Below, in pieces: positions 10,401 through 18,783 of a stretch of 64,000 bases of DNA (position 1 is its first letter; each line of letters starts with the position of its first letter). The stretch lies in the NCBI RefSeq assembly GCF_014193895.1, contig NZ_BLZR01000001.1, positions 3,224,001-3,288,000 of the forward strand, written 5' to 3'. The DNA is from Clostridium fungisolvens (lineage in GTDB: Bacteria; Bacillota; Clostridia; Clostridiales; Clostridiaceae). A program made the position numbers and the translations under genes. A model generated the notes under the pieces. The model searched no databases, was not told where the DNA came from, and saw only the letters and a list, made by a program, of their open reading frames with translations.

Positions 10401-11736
10401 ATGAACATGCTTCGTTTAGCAGGATACTATCTATTACCCCGTTCTTTATCTTAAAACATTTCATATCTTGTCCACCGATGTCTAATATAAAATCAACACC
10501 TGGTAAGAAATGTTCTGCAGCTTTATAATGCGCTATTGTTTCTATTTCACCTATATCTATATGAAGAGCTGCTTTAATTAAACTTTCTCCATAACCAGTA
10601 ACAGTAGAATTCGCAATCTCAACATCTGCTGGAAGCTTTGAATATAGGTCATTTAATACGCCTATAACTCTATTTAAAGGACTGCCTTGGTTACTTCCAT
10701 AATAGGAATAAAGTATCTCATTATTTTCACTAATCAATACCACTTTAGTAGTTGTTGATCCCGCATCAATTCCTAGGTAAGCCTTACCAGAGTAACTATC
10801 CAAGTCCCTCCTCTTTGCTGTAGCCTTATCATGTCTAGCTTTAAACTCATCATAATCTTTTTGATCTGCAAAAAGCGGTGCTAATCTTTCTATTTCAGTA
10901 GTTTGCATAGTCTTTATTTCACTAACTTTTTCTAACAACTTTTTATAAGATATTAGTTTATCTTCCTTAGATGATAAAGCTGCTCCCATAGCAACAAAAA
11001 GCTGTGAATTTTCTGGGAATATTATCTCTTCTTCTGTTAATTCTAAAGTTTCAATAAATCTTTGTCTAAGCTCTGATAAAAAGTACAGTGGTCCTCCTAA
11101 GAATGCCACCTTACCTCTTATTGGTTTTCCACAAGCAAGTCCACTAATAGTTTGAGTAACTACTGCTTGGAAAATCGAAGCTGCTATATCTTCTTTTCTA
11201 GCCCCTTCATTCAATAATGGTTGTACATCTGTTTTTGCGAAAACGCCACATCTTGCTGCTATTGGGTATATTACGGAGTGCTGTTTAGCCATATCATTTA
11301 AACCGCTTGCATCAGTTTTAAGCAGTGATGCCATTTGGTCTATAAAAGCACCTGTTCCACCTGCACAGCTTCCATTCATTCTTTGTTCCAAATTGCCATC
11401 AAAATATGTTATCTTAGCGTCTTCTCCACCAAGCTCAATTACAACATCTGTCTCAGGAATATAGCTTTCTACGGTTTTAGTACATGCAATTACTTCTTGT
11501 ATAAAAGTTATATCAAGCCATTTGGAAACTGAAAGTCCACCAGAACCGGTTACATTTACAGTAACATCGACATCTTTTACATGCTTATAGCCATCTCTTA
11601 TAAGTGCTATTATAGTACTTCTTATATCTGAAAAATGCCTCTTATACTTGCTGTAGACTATGTTATCTCTGTTATCAAGCAACACCATCTTAACAGTTGT
11701 AGAACCAACATCAAGTCCCATATGAAACTTTGTCAT
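7462..11736 (-). CDS. Fused 2-hydroxyacyl-CoA dehydratase activase-type protein (1424 aa)
   Basis: This is a very long fusion related to the ATP-dependent activator (HgdC/BcrA type) of 2-hydroxyacyl-CoA dehydratases. Two ASKHA-type ATPase modules are visible: DVGSTTVK at 9-16 and DAGSTTTK at 324-331. Each is followed by the glycine-rich motif (GGEDAK; GGQDMK) and Cys residues suited to a bridging [4Fe-4S] cluster (NGSCAGGTG...ARCGVF; EACSSGCGS...SRCTVF). A Cys-rich segment (RRCGLCGNNC) and a DUF2229/HgdB-like C-terminal half with further Cys follow. Proteins of this layout are widespread in clostridia, but the substrate is generally unknown. The ATG at 11736 follows GGAG by 8 bases. No dehydratase or CoA-transferase gene lies nearby, so a fermentative role is not supported by context. 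Confidence 0.85.
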   Translation of the reverse strand: MTKFHMGLDVGSTTVKMVLLDNRDNIVYSKYKRHFSDIRSTIIALIRDGYKHVKDVDVTVNVTGSGGLSVSKWLDITFIQEVIACTKTVESYIPETDVVIELGGEDAKITYFDGNLEQRMNGSCAGGTGAFIDQMASLLKTDASGLNDMAKQHSVIYPIAARCGVFAKTDVQPLLNEGARKEDIAASIFQAVVTQTISGLACGKPIRGKVAFLGGPLYFLSELRQRFIETLELTEEEIIFPENSQLFVAMGAALSSKEDKLISYKKLLEKVSEIKTMQTTEIERLAPLFADQKDYDEFKARHDKATAKRRDLDSYSGKAYLGIDAGSTTTKVVLISENNEILYSYYGSNQGSPLNRVIGVLNDLYSKLPADVEIANSTVTGYGESLIKAALHIDIGEIETIAHYKAAEHFLPGVDFILDIGGQDMKCFKIKNGVIDSILLNEACSSGCGSFIETFANSLNMEIADFAKEAVLSEQPVDLGSRCTVFMNSRVKQAQKEGAFVGDISAGLSYSVIKNAVFKVIKIRDPKELGKKIIVQGGTFYNDAVLRGFELLSEREAVRPDIAGLMGAFGAAIIAKERLEEGRKTTLLEKEQLESFTIDTDLRRCGLCGNNCLLTINKFSTDEEYISGNRCERPLGKDKKKNDIPNLYDYKLKRTFSYRPLKKDEAKRGTIGVPRVLNFYENYPFWFTMLTKLGFRVELSPISSKKIYEMGIESIPSESACYPAKIVHGHIEALIVRGIKNIFYPSVAFEQKEFKEANNNYNCPIVTSYPEVIKNNMDVIKEKDINFMNPFFSLNNKERLYKRIEDEFKSFGVTAAEAKEAVDAAWDEREQYKRDIQSKGEEVLEYLEKTGKKGIVLAGRPYHIDPEINHGIPDVITSFGMAVLTEDSVSHLGKVQRPLRVVDQWVYHSRLYSAASFVATQENLELIQLNSFGCGLDAVTTDQVQEILASDGKIYTVLKIDEGNNLGAIKIRIRSLKAALEERERNGYVPHKEDTSYHTVPFTKEMRKTHTILAPQMSPIHFEIVQEAFKASGYNMEVLPSTDKQAVEEGLKFVNNDACYPSIIVVGQMIHALKSGKYDPNNTSVIITQTGGGCRATNYVGFLKKALREAGYQGIPIISLNAVGLEPQPGFKITPKLLDKALMALVYGDLLMRVLYRVRPYEKVKGSANALYEKWNNLAKENVIKGGHRLFKNNVKNIIREFDDLEITDVVKPKVGVVGEILVKFHPTANNDIVNLLEEEGAEAVVPDLLDFFFYSAYDQDFKSKYLSFGKMGREISNAAIWFMERYRNTMKEELVRSKRFSPPKHIKELGELASTILSLGHQTGEGWFLTAEMLELIESGVNNVICMQPFACLPNHVTGKGMIKAIRHKYPMSNITAVDYDPGASEVNQLNRIKLMLSVAFKNLKENEEIKKDIFEEVATSKK

Positions 11737-11800
11737 ATTCTCATCTCCAAACTAATAATAATAAGTAAATATAAATAATATCATTATTATATTATAAAAT

Positions 11801-11829
11801 ATTTTTGTTAAATATGTAAGTAATATTTT
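11801..11829 (-). promoter_or_regulatory. Promoter of the activase-type gene
   Basis: TTACAT (11824-11829) and TATAAT (11801-11806) lie 17 bases apart on the minus strand, about 65 bases before the start codon. Confidence 0.5.
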
Positions 11830-11913
11830 TTTTACATGAATATTCTTATATCCTATGTCAATAATTATTAAAGAGAATAATTACATTTGTTGTAAAAGTA
11901 TTGGAGGATTTTT

Positions 11914-12270
11914 ATGAGTAGTTTTGTTAAAGGCAATGAACTTTATAACAATAAAAATTATGGGGAAGCCCTCTCCTATTATATCAAAGCTATAGAAGAA
12001 AAGGACAATGAACCTTATTCCTACTACAACGCAAGTGTTTGCTATATAAAGCTTAAGGATTTCTCGAGAGCAATTGATATGCTTACCAAAGCCATTGACT
12101 TAAATTTAGACGCCAAATATTTTTTCAACTTAGCTTATTGCTATTCTATGATTAATAGTCCTCAAAAAGCACTACGTTATTTCAATATGGCTTGGGCATT
12201 AGATAACAGCGACAAGGATTGTGAAAAAGCAATTAATTTAATTGTTAATAAATACAAAAAAGCACCTTAA
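11914..12270 (+). CDS. Small TPR-repeat protein
   Basis: A 118-residue protein made almost wholly of tetratricopeptide repeats. At least two clear units carry the pattern G/A-x-x-x-Y/F-A followed by a second helix (around residues 5-34 and 38-70), and a third is partial (72-105). Such repeats bind other proteins, so it is probably an adaptor; no catalytic motif is present. It has a strong ribosome binding site (GGAGG) and stands alone on the plus strand, divergent from the activase gene. It shares a terminator with the convergent transglutaminase-like gene. Its partner is unknown. Confidence 0.8.
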   Translation: MSSFVKGNELYNNKNYGEALSYYIKAIEEKDNEPYSYYNASVCYIKLKDFSRAIDMLTKAIDLNLDAKYFFNLAYCYSMINSPQKALRYFNMAWALDNSDKDCEKAINLIVNKYKKAP

Positions 12271-12285
12271 TGTTAGGTGCTTTTT
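12256..12285. terminator. Bidirectional terminator between convergent genes
   Basis: The arms AAAAAGCACCT and AGGTGCTTTTT are flanked by A and T runs, so the hairpin can end transcription both ways. The TPR stop codon (12268-12270) lies in the loop, and the stop codon of the convergent gene (12284-12286) overlaps the right arm. Confidence 0.85.
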
Positions 12286-13453
12286 ACCATTCTCCTGCAA
12301 TTTTCTCTATTTTATGATCGTTATAAAATCTTTTAGAATCAAAATAATTTCCAGCTTTATAAAAAGTAGTATCTACCGTAATCCAACGACTTTCTTCTTT
12401 TATATAAACTTCATTCCAAGCATGATTTACCCATTGTTCTCCATTATATCCTTGACCTATGACTAACCTTACCTTAAGGTTAGCAGCTCTTGCCATTGCA
12501 ACATAAAGACACGAGTAATCAAAGCAAATCCCTGTTCTTGTTTCGTAGGTAGGTATAGCTCCAGACTGTACTCTAAAGTTATTACTAAGTATTTCATTAG
12601 CTTTATTATCATCATATTCTATATTTGTACCAATCCAAGAGTACAAAGACTTTGCTTTCTCTTTGTCGCTACTTTTAAATCGGGTAAGTTTTAAAGCCTC
12701 CTGATTTATTGTTTCATTTGATTTAATCCCCTGCTCTAATGTTACACCATTATAATAAACTACTTCTCTTGCATTTGTGCTCTTGCTACTATTTTTACTA
12801 TTTTGATTTTCATCAACTTTTACTACCTTTATTTTAAGAGAGTCATTTAAAACTCTTGGTATTTCTTTGACTATAGGAGAAGTTGTAATCGGGTTTATAA
12901 CATTCTTGCTTATAGTCTTATATATAGCACTTCCATTGATTGATTTCTTTATTTCACTAGGAAAATCAAGATAGTTGATAAAATTCAAAGATATACAAAC
13001 AACTATTAAAAATATAATAGCTCGTGGTAACGCAAATATAGCTCCTATAAAACCCCTAAATACGTTTCCTTTTTTCTGTGAGTACCTACTTAAGATATCT
13101 ATAAATGGTTGTACAGTGAACTTATTAAATATCCTTATTAAAATAAATATTATATTATATACTAAATAAATTATAATCAGAAATACTGCATAATAGCTTA
13201 TCTGCCTGTATCCATTCAATATAGTATCTAAGTAATCTGATAAGCTACTCAAGTAATCTACTATCTTCGGTAATAATTCTTGTTTAGAACAATAAACTAC
13301 AGCAAGAACTATTGATAAAAATAGAGCAATACTTTTTTCTATATCAAGTATTTCTTCCATAGCATCTTCTGAACTAAACTTGTTTACAAAACCTGCTATC
13401 ACAGGTATCACAAACACAGCTATAAGTATAAGATTTGTGGTATTAAAATTCAT
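12284..13453 (-). CDS. Membrane protein with C-terminal transglutaminase-like domain
   Basis: The N-terminal part (to about residue 170) has several hydrophobic segments in a CvpA-like arrangement. The C-terminal part carries a transglutaminase/protease-like fold. Its catalytic triad is visible as Cys in GICFDYSCL, His in NHAWNEV and Asp in TVDTTF. The active site would probably face outside the membrane, acting on peptides, cell wall or protein cross-links. I chose the ATG at 13453 (389 aa) because GGAG lies 9 bases upstream. The ATG at 13459, which abuts the recX stop, is only 3 bases from the same site. It probably forms one unit with recX and the M16 peptidase gene. The substrate is unknown. 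Confidence 0.75.
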   Translation of the reverse strand: MNFNTTNLILIAVFVIPVIAGFVNKFSSEDAMEEILDIEKSIALFLSIVLAVVYCSKQELLPKIVDYLSSLSDYLDTILNGYRQISYYAVFLIIIYLVYNIIFILIRIFNKFTVQPFIDILSRYSQKKGNVFRGFIGAIFALPRAIIFLIVVCISLNFINYLDFPSEIKKSINGSAIYKTISKNVINPITTSPIVKEIPRVLNDSLKIKVVKVDENQNSKNSSKSTNAREVVYYNGVTLEQGIKSNETINQEALKLTRFKSSDKEKAKSLYSWIGTNIEYDDNKANEILSNNFRVQSGAIPTYETRTGICFDYSCLYVAMARAANLKVRLVIGQGYNGEQWVNHAWNEVYIKEESRWITVDTTFYKAGNYFDSKRFYNDHKIEKIAGEW

Positions 13454-13459
13454 AATCAT

Positions 13460-14101
13460 CTACTCCAAAAATTGATCAGTTCTCATTATCTTCTTTATCA
13501 ATCTATTAATCATATCAAATTCATATCCCTTAGATGCCATAAATCTAAATAATTTTTGTGATATTTTTAATGTGTCCGATTCTCTCTTTATTAATGAGTC
13601 GTACTTTTTTTTACATAGTGTATAGGCGCCTTCTTCTTCTATCTCTGTATCCACATTACTTATTTTATCCTTTAATAGTTCCTCTGAAACACCTTTTCTT
13701 AATAAACTATAATAAATTTTATTCTTTCCTTGATTTCCAATCTTATCTTTTAAATACATTTCAGTATATAATTTATCATCTAAAAAATTGTATTCTTTCA
13801 AAAAGTCCAGTGTTCTCTTAATCAGATTTTCTGGAAAAGCTTTTGCTATTAATTTATCTCTTATCTCTTTCTCCGTCTTATAAGCTCTTTCAATTGTCTT
13901 TAATGCAGCATTTTTACATTTAATAAAATCTTCTTCTTCGATTATTGTTTTGATTTTCTCTACATCAACTTTCTCATCTTTTCTAAGTCCGTATCTATAG
14001 ATTAACTCTGCATCACAGCCGAAAGAAAATTCTTCATCGATAAATACATTTACTCTTTTAGGGTTCTTTTTTTGTACTTCAATACCGGTGATTTTACTCA
14101 T
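13460..14101 (-). CDS. recX: Regulatory protein RecX
   Basis: RecX modulates RecA filaments, usually by inhibiting them. The 213 residues fit the Firmicutes form, with repeated three-helix modules. Typical signatures include the central AL-x-x-IERAYKTEKEIRDKL segment and the LDFLKEYNFLDDKLY segment. The ATG at 14101 overlaps the end of the M16 peptidase gene by 8 bases, suggesting coupled translation. recA is not in this window. Confidence 0.9.
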   Translation of the reverse strand: MSKITGIEVQKKNPKRVNVFIDEEFSFGCDAELIYRYGLRKDEKVDVEKIKTIIEEEDFIKCKNAALKTIERAYKTEKEIRDKLIAKAFPENLIKRTLDFLKEYNFLDDKLYTEMYLKDKIGNQGKNKIYYSLLRKGVSEELLKDKISNVDTEIEEEGAYTLCKKKYDSLIKRESDTLKISQKLFRFMASKGYEFDMINRLIKKIMRTDQFLE

Positions 14102-15365
14102 CTATATCCTCTGCTTCCTTATCTGCGTCTGATCTTAAAATATGAATTGTAGGATTATTAAAAACCTTTCTTGCAATATCATATAAATCCACATTTTCGA
14201 TATGATTAAGCCTTTCCATATCATGTATAAATTCATCTATTGGTTCTTCTTCAAGAACTTGATTAAGTACATAATTTGAGAGTTCTGAACTATCATCTAG
14301 AGTAGACACAACTGCAGTTTTATGCACCTTTTTCATTAGCTCAATTGTACTCTTAGGAAAAGGAATTTCCTCAGTTTTTATCTTTTCTATGCAGTCATTT
14401 ATAGCATCAAGGGCTTCCTCTATATTTTCATCTTCAACTGAAGTAAAGATATATAGAGTTCTAATATCATTTCCTAAATCTAAATTAGTATATATATCGT
14501 ATGCAAGTCCTCTTTCCTCTCTAAGCTCTCTAAATAGTATAGAATTAGCACTTTCACCAAACTTGTGATTAAGAATCTTTAGAGCTAATTCTTCATCCTT
14601 ATCTATATTGTCTAAAGTATACAAATATGTTATCGTACTTAACTCTATATCCCTTTTATACGTAGTTACGGTAACTTCCTTATTTTTTTCAAATTCTATC
14701 TTATCTCTATGATTTAAGGTACCATTCCAAACACCAAAGAATTTAGAAATAATTGATATAGCCTCTTCATGATCGTAGGACGAAACAATTGTTATTGTAG
14801 TATTCTCTGGAGTATAAAATTTCTTATAAAAACTAAGTAAATCATCTTTAGTGAACCTACTTACACTTTCTTCATCTCCACTTATCTCATATCTTAAAGG
14901 ACTATACTCAAAAGCAATTTCATTGATTCTCTTGAAACTCAAATCTTCAATATCATCTTTACTGGTTTTTATTTCAGCTAAAATGACACCTCTTTCCTTC
15001 TCTAGTTCATCTTTGTCAAAGGTTGATTCTATAACCATATCTCCAAGAAGTTCTATTGCTTTCTCAATCTCCTCCTGAAGGCAAGTTACGCTATAAACAG
15101 TAGAGCAAAAATCAGTGTATGCATTATATTCTCCACCTAAAAACTCTAACTGGTCATTCAAAGTTTTATTATCTCTTGTCTTAGTTCCTTTAAACAACAT
15201 ATGTTCAATGAAATGGGCTACCCCTTTTTCATTTACTCCCTCATTTAATGAACCAGCCTTAACCCCTACATTTATTGAAGCAAGTTGTGTATCTTTTTTT
15301 ATGGTTATTACATTAAGCCCATTGCTAAGCTTTGTAGCCTTACTATCTAAATTCAATTTATACAT
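14094..15365 (-). CDS. M16-family zinc peptidase (processing-peptidase type)
   Basis: A 423-residue insulinase-like peptidase with the inverted zinc motif HFIEH (HxxEH) early in the protein, followed by the downstream Glu region (ERGVILAEI). The two-domain M16B layout is normal for single-chain bacterial members that dimerise. The ATG at 15365 follows GGAG by 7 bases. A TTG 30 bases upstream has no site and is rejected. The downstream recX start overlaps its stop codon (ATGAGTAA). In Bacillus the related ymfF/ymfH peptidases sit near ymfI, and here a YmfI-like gene also lies within 3 kb. The natural substrate is unknown. Confidence 0.88.
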   Translation of the reverse strand: MYKLNLDSKATKLSNGLNVITIKKDTQLASINVGVKAGSLNEGVNEKGVAHFIEHMLFKGTKTRDNKTLNDQLEFLGGEYNAYTDFCSTVYSVTCLQEEIEKAIELLGDMVIESTFDKDELEKERGVILAEIKTSKDDIEDLSFKRINEIAFEYSPLRYEISGDEESVSRFTKDDLLSFYKKFYTPENTTITIVSSYDHEEAISIISKFFGVWNGTLNHRDKIEFEKNKEVTVTTYKRDIELSTITYLYTLDNIDKDEELALKILNHKFGESANSILFRELREERGLAYDIYTNLDLGNDIRTLYIFTSVEDENIEEALDAINDCIEKIKTEEIPFPKSTIELMKKVHKTAVVSTLDDSSELSNYVLNQVLEEEPIDEFIHDMERLNHIENVDLYDIARKVFNNPTIHILRSDADKEAEDIDE

Positions 15366-15738
15366 TAAAAATCTCCATTTCTCATTAACGCTCAAGTTTA
15401 TATTTAAATATACATATACCTCTTCGTAATAAATTTATGTTTCTAGACTCTATTCTATAATTTTAAAAAGTTATGAAATTATTTTTTACTCAATTGATAC
15501 ACATTTATATAGTTCCAACTACAACTTTTAATCTGTACATTTATAAACCCCCACGAAGGCGATATTCTCAAACAAGTATATTTTAAGCTTTGTCTCATGA
15601 ACTCTTTATCTTTACATTTTATAATAATATCAATATAAACTCAATTATAATATTATTTGAATAAATAGATTCATTGTCTATATATTGACACATTTCTTAG
15701 GTATAATAAATTTGTAATAGTTTCAAGGAGGTTTAATT
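15366..15738. other. Divergent intergenic region before the two-component system
   Basis: This 373-base region separates the M16 peptidase gene (minus) from the response regulator (plus). No gene is seen. A TATAAT lies at 15702-15707, 31 bases before the response regulator start, but the only TTGACA nearby (15685-15690) is just 11 bases upstream of it, too close for a normal promoter. An activator-dependent promoter is possible but not shown. Confidence 0.4.
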
Positions 15739-16413
15739 ATGGGGTTAACATTACTTATTGTCGAAGATGAAATAAGAATTCGATTTCTCTTAAGGGATTA
15801 TTTTTTAAAAGAGAACTTTAAAATATTTGAAGCAAAGAATGGTAAAGAAGCATTAAACATATATTCTGAAGAAAAAATCGACCTAGTGATCCTAGATATA
15901 ATGATGCCAGAACTTAATGGGTTCGAAGTATGCAAAAAAATACGAGAGGTTTCTACAACTCCTATAATAATGCTTACTGCTCGTAGTGAGGAAGATGATA
16001 AATTATTAGGCTATGAACTTGGTGCAGATGATTATGTAACAAAACCTTTTAGTCCAAAAGTTTTAGTAGCCAAAGTAAAAGCTCTTTTAAAAAGAACTAG
16101 TAATAAAACGGATACAAATATAATGGATTATGATGGTCTTAGGATAAATAAAATTTCACATGAAGTTACGGTCTACGATAAAACTATAAATTTATCACCA
16201 AAAGAATTTGATCTATTGATTTACTTAGTTTCAAATGAAGGCATTGCCCTTACAAGAGATCAGATCTTAGATAGTGTGTGGGGCATTGATTATTATGGGG
16301 ATTTAAGAACTGTAGATACAAATATTAAGAGATTAAGAGAAAAACTTTTGGATAAATCTGAATTCATAACTACTGTTAGAGGAAGTGGTTATAAGTTTGA
16401 GGTGAAAGAATGA
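15739..16413 (+). CDS. OmpR/PhoB-family response regulator
   Basis: DNA-binding transcription regulator of a two-component system. The receiver domain (1-115) has the acidic pair Glu9-Asp10, the phosphate acceptor Asp53 in LDIMMPE and the Lys of YVTKPFSP. The winged-helix domain (about 128-222) ends with the usual VRGSGYKFE. The length of 224 residues is standard. The ATG follows AAGGAGG. The next gene, the histidine kinase, overlaps by 4 bases (ATGA), so they are made together. The target genes and signal are unknown. Confidence 0.95.
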   Translation: MGLTLLIVEDEIRIRFLLRDYFLKENFKIFEAKNGKEALNIYSEEKIDLVILDIMMPELNGFEVCKKIREVSTTPIIMLTARSEEDDKLLGYELGADDYVTKPFSPKVLVAKVKALLKRTSNKTDTNIMDYDGLRINKISHEVTVYDKTINLSPKEFDLLIYLVSNEGIALTRDQILDSVWGIDYYGDLRTVDTNIKRLREKLLDKSEFITTVRGSGYKFEVKE

Positions 16414-17903
16414 AGCAAAGTATATCAAAAAGAATTTTCGTTATCACCTTTGGTCTAATAATAGCTTTAATGGTTGCTGCTGCTTTGTTTCAGATGTTTT
16501 TCTTTGAGCGCTTTTATACTGATAAAAAAACGAATCTACTGGTAGCTAGTGTAGAAAGCTTTAAAGATTCATACTCAGGTACCACTAATAGAAACGCAAT
16601 AATCAGTGGATTAAACAATTTACAGTATAGTGCTAGTGCTCAGGCAGGTATTTATTCGTCAAATGGTCTCCCTATGTTTGGTTCAGATCAAAGCTTAGAT
16701 GTAACAAGTAGTATTTTTAATTCGCTTATTAGCCCAGACAATATTTCTGATATTTTTAGTTCAGGAAAAACTCTAAGCCAAGTTTATGACGATAAAAAGC
16801 ACAATATAAAACATATAGTAGTAATAACACCTATGTCTATTAACACGAAAAATGACTCAATATTAATAACGGTTTATTCTTTCCAGAGCATTAAAGAAGC
16901 CTCTTCGATAATAGGACAGTTTTATAAATATATATTTATTGCCTTGATTTTTATAGGTCTTATACTGTCTTTTATATACTCAGATTTAATATCAAAACCA
17001 TTGAAAAGGCTTAATAAGGTTGCTCGTAAGATGTCTTCTATGGATTTTACTGAAAAATGTATAGCAGATAGGGAAGATGAGATAGGTGACCTTGCTAAAA
17101 CACTTAACTTTTTATCAGAAAACTTATCTAACGCTTTAACTGACTTGAGAACAAAAAACCAAAAATTACAGGCTGATATAGAGAAAGAACGTAAACTGGA
17201 AAAAATTCGTAAAGACTTTATTGCTGGGGTTTCACATGAATTAAAGACCCCAATAGGAATTATCGAAGGATATGCGGAAGGATTAAAGGATAATATTGTT
17301 GATGGAGAGGCTAAGGATATATACCTAGACATAATAATTGATGAATCTAATAAAATGAATAAATTGGTTATGGATATGCTTGAACTCTCAAGACTTGAAT
17401 CGGATAGCAACAAACTACAAATAGATACCTTTGATATAATAGCTCTTACTAACGAAATACTATTTAAATACTCAAACAATTTTGCAGAAAAAAACTTAAA
17501 AATAAATAAATCTTATTCTGATGAAAATATTATCATGGTTATTGGTGATGAATTTAAGATAGAAAGTGTTATAACAAACTTTATAACTAATGCCATAAAA
17601 TACACTAATGAAAACGAAAGTATAAATATATTTATAGGTGTTGATAACACAAAAGCTTTGTTTTCCATCGAAAACACAGGTGCTTTCTTGCAAAAAGATG
17701 ATTTAGAGAAAGTTTGGGTTCAATTTTATAGAGTTGATAAGGCGAGAAGTCGCTCTGAAGGAAGTAGTGGTCTTGGCCTTGCGATTGTTAAGCAGATGCT
17801 TACACAACATAATAGTACCTTCGGAGTAAGAAACACCGCAAATGGCGTTGAATTTTTCTTTGACTTGAATTTAGCTAACAGTAGCACAACCGAAGCTGAA
17901 TAA
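16410..17903 (+). CDS. Sensor histidine kinase
   Basis: Partner kinase of the response regulator before it. The 497 residues show a membrane span (about 10-30), an extracellular sensor loop (about 31-168), a second span (about 170-192), and a HAMP linker (to about 245). The dimerisation/phosphoacceptor domain has His276 in VSHELKTP. The ATPase domain has the N box NFITNAIKYTNEN and the G box SGLGLAIVKQML. All catalytic boxes look intact. The extracellular domain gives no clue to the ligand. Resistance or envelope-stress systems often have this plan, but that is only an analogy. Confidence 0.95.
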   Translation: MKQSISKRIFVITFGLIIALMVAAALFQMFFFERFYTDKKTNLLVASVESFKDSYSGTTNRNAIISGLNNLQYSASAQAGIYSSNGLPMFGSDQSLDVTSSIFNSLISPDNISDIFSSGKTLSQVYDDKKHNIKHIVVITPMSINTKNDSILITVYSFQSIKEASSIIGQFYKYIFIALIFIGLILSFIYSDLISKPLKRLNKVARKMSSMDFTEKCIADREDEIGDLAKTLNFLSENLSNALTDLRTKNQKLQADIEKERKLEKIRKDFIAGVSHELKTPIGIIEGYAEGLKDNIVDGEAKDIYLDIIIDESNKMNKLVMDMLELSRLESDSNKLQIDTFDIIALTNEILFKYSNNFAEKNLKINKSYSDENIIMVIGDEFKIESVITNFITNAIKYTNENESINIFIGVDNTKALFSIENTGAFLQKDDLEKVWVQFYRVDKARSRSEGSSGLGLAIVKQMLTQHNSTFGVRNTANGVEFFFDLNLANSSTTEAE

Positions 17904-17926
17904 AACATTGATAATTTATAGGTATA

Positions 17927-17972
17927 AAGCCATACATATTGAGAGATATATTTTCTCATTTATGTATGGCTT
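17927..17972. terminator. Hairpin between convergent kinase and reductase genes
   Basis: Arms AAGCCATACATA (17927-17938) and its complement (17961-17972) enclose a smaller GAGA/TCTC stem. The flanks are only moderately T-rich, so termination strength is uncertain. It sits just before the convergent reductase gene's stop codon. Confidence 0.6.
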
Positions 17973-17978
17973 ATTATG

Positions 17979-18722
17979 TTAAATCATTCCGCCATCCACT
18001 GTGAGTATTTGACCTGTCAAGTAAGAGGATTGTTCTGAGCATAGAAAACTTACCACTTCGGCAACCTCATTCCCTTCACCAAATCTGCACATTGGTATCT
18101 CATCTATGAGTATGTTCTTTTCTTCTTCTGAAAGCCACCTATTCATCGATGTATTTATAACTCCAGGTGCTACCCCGTTAACTCTTATCTTAGATGGTGC
18201 TAGTTCCTTTGCTAAGGCTTTAGTAAAACTGTTTACCGCTCCCTTAGTAGCACTATAAATAGCCTCACAAGCTGCACCTGACTGCCCCCATATTGAAGAA
18301 ATATTGATAATAATACCTTTACCTTTACTTAGAAAATGTGGAATTACAAACTTTGATGTATACATTACACCCTTGATATTAGTATCTATCAGTCGATCTA
18401 TTTCATTTTCATTCATATCCATCAATAATCCAATATAGGAAACACCTGCATTATTTATAAGAATGTCAATTTTGCCAAAGGTTTGGTACGTAAATTCTAT
18501 AAGCCTTTGAGCTTCTGAATATATTCCTACATTGCTTTGAAATGCTACTGCATAACCACCATTTTCTTTTATAAAGCTAACAACTTCTTCTGCTCCTTCA
18601 TGGTCCCTATTATAATTGACCACAATTGACGCACCTTTAGCAGCTAAATTTATTGATATGTCTTTTCCGATACCTTTTGAGGCACCAGTTACTATAACTA
18701 CTTTTCCGTTTAAATCATTCAT
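17979..18722 (-). CDS. ymfI: SDR-family reductase, YmfI-like (EF-P 5-aminopentanone reductase type)
   Basis: NAD(P)-dependent short-chain dehydrogenase of 247 residues. It has the cofactor motif TGASKGIG, NNAG, the catalytic Ser-Tyr-Lys (ISSIWG and YSATK) and the C-terminal LTGQILTVDGG. The general fold resembles FabG. The ISSIWGxxGAACEAIYSATKGA stretch, as I recall it, is characteristic of YmfI, which reduces the 5-aminopentanone group on elongation factor P. I therefore prefer YmfI to a fatty acid role, and no fatty acid genes are near. The ATG at 18722 follows AAGGTGA by 7 bases. An upstream in-frame start (18767) has no good site. It follows the dipeptidase gene by 61 bases. Confidence 0.75.
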   Translation of the reverse strand: MNDLNGKVVIVTGASKGIGKDISINLAAKGASIVVNYNRDHEGAEEVVSFIKENGGYAVAFQSNVGIYSEAQRLIEFTYQTFGKIDILINNAGVSYIGLLMDMNENEIDRLIDTNIKGVMYTSKFVIPHFLSKGKGIIINISSIWGQSGAACEAIYSATKGAVNSFTKALAKELAPSKIRVNGVAPGVINTSMNRWLSEEEKNILIDEIPMCRFGEGNEVAEVVSFLCSEQSSYLTGQILTVDGGMI

Positions 18723-18783
18723 AAAATATTCACCTTCAAAATCTATATCTAGCTTTAAAACAACCAAAGTTGACTATCATTCA

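Noticed and set aside
15685..15707. TTGACA and TATAAT before the response regulator
   Set aside because: The boxes are only 11 bases apart, too close for a normal sigma-A promoter. The -10 may still be used with another element.
16922..17479. A 185-codon open frame on the minus strand
   Set aside because: It is antisense to the histidine kinase, Ser- and Ile-rich without domains, and is explained by the AT-rich coding strand.
17979..18722. FabG (3-oxoacyl-ACP reductase) label
   Set aside because: The general SDR motifs fit, but the ISSIWG-type segment and the absence of fatty acid genes favour YmfI.
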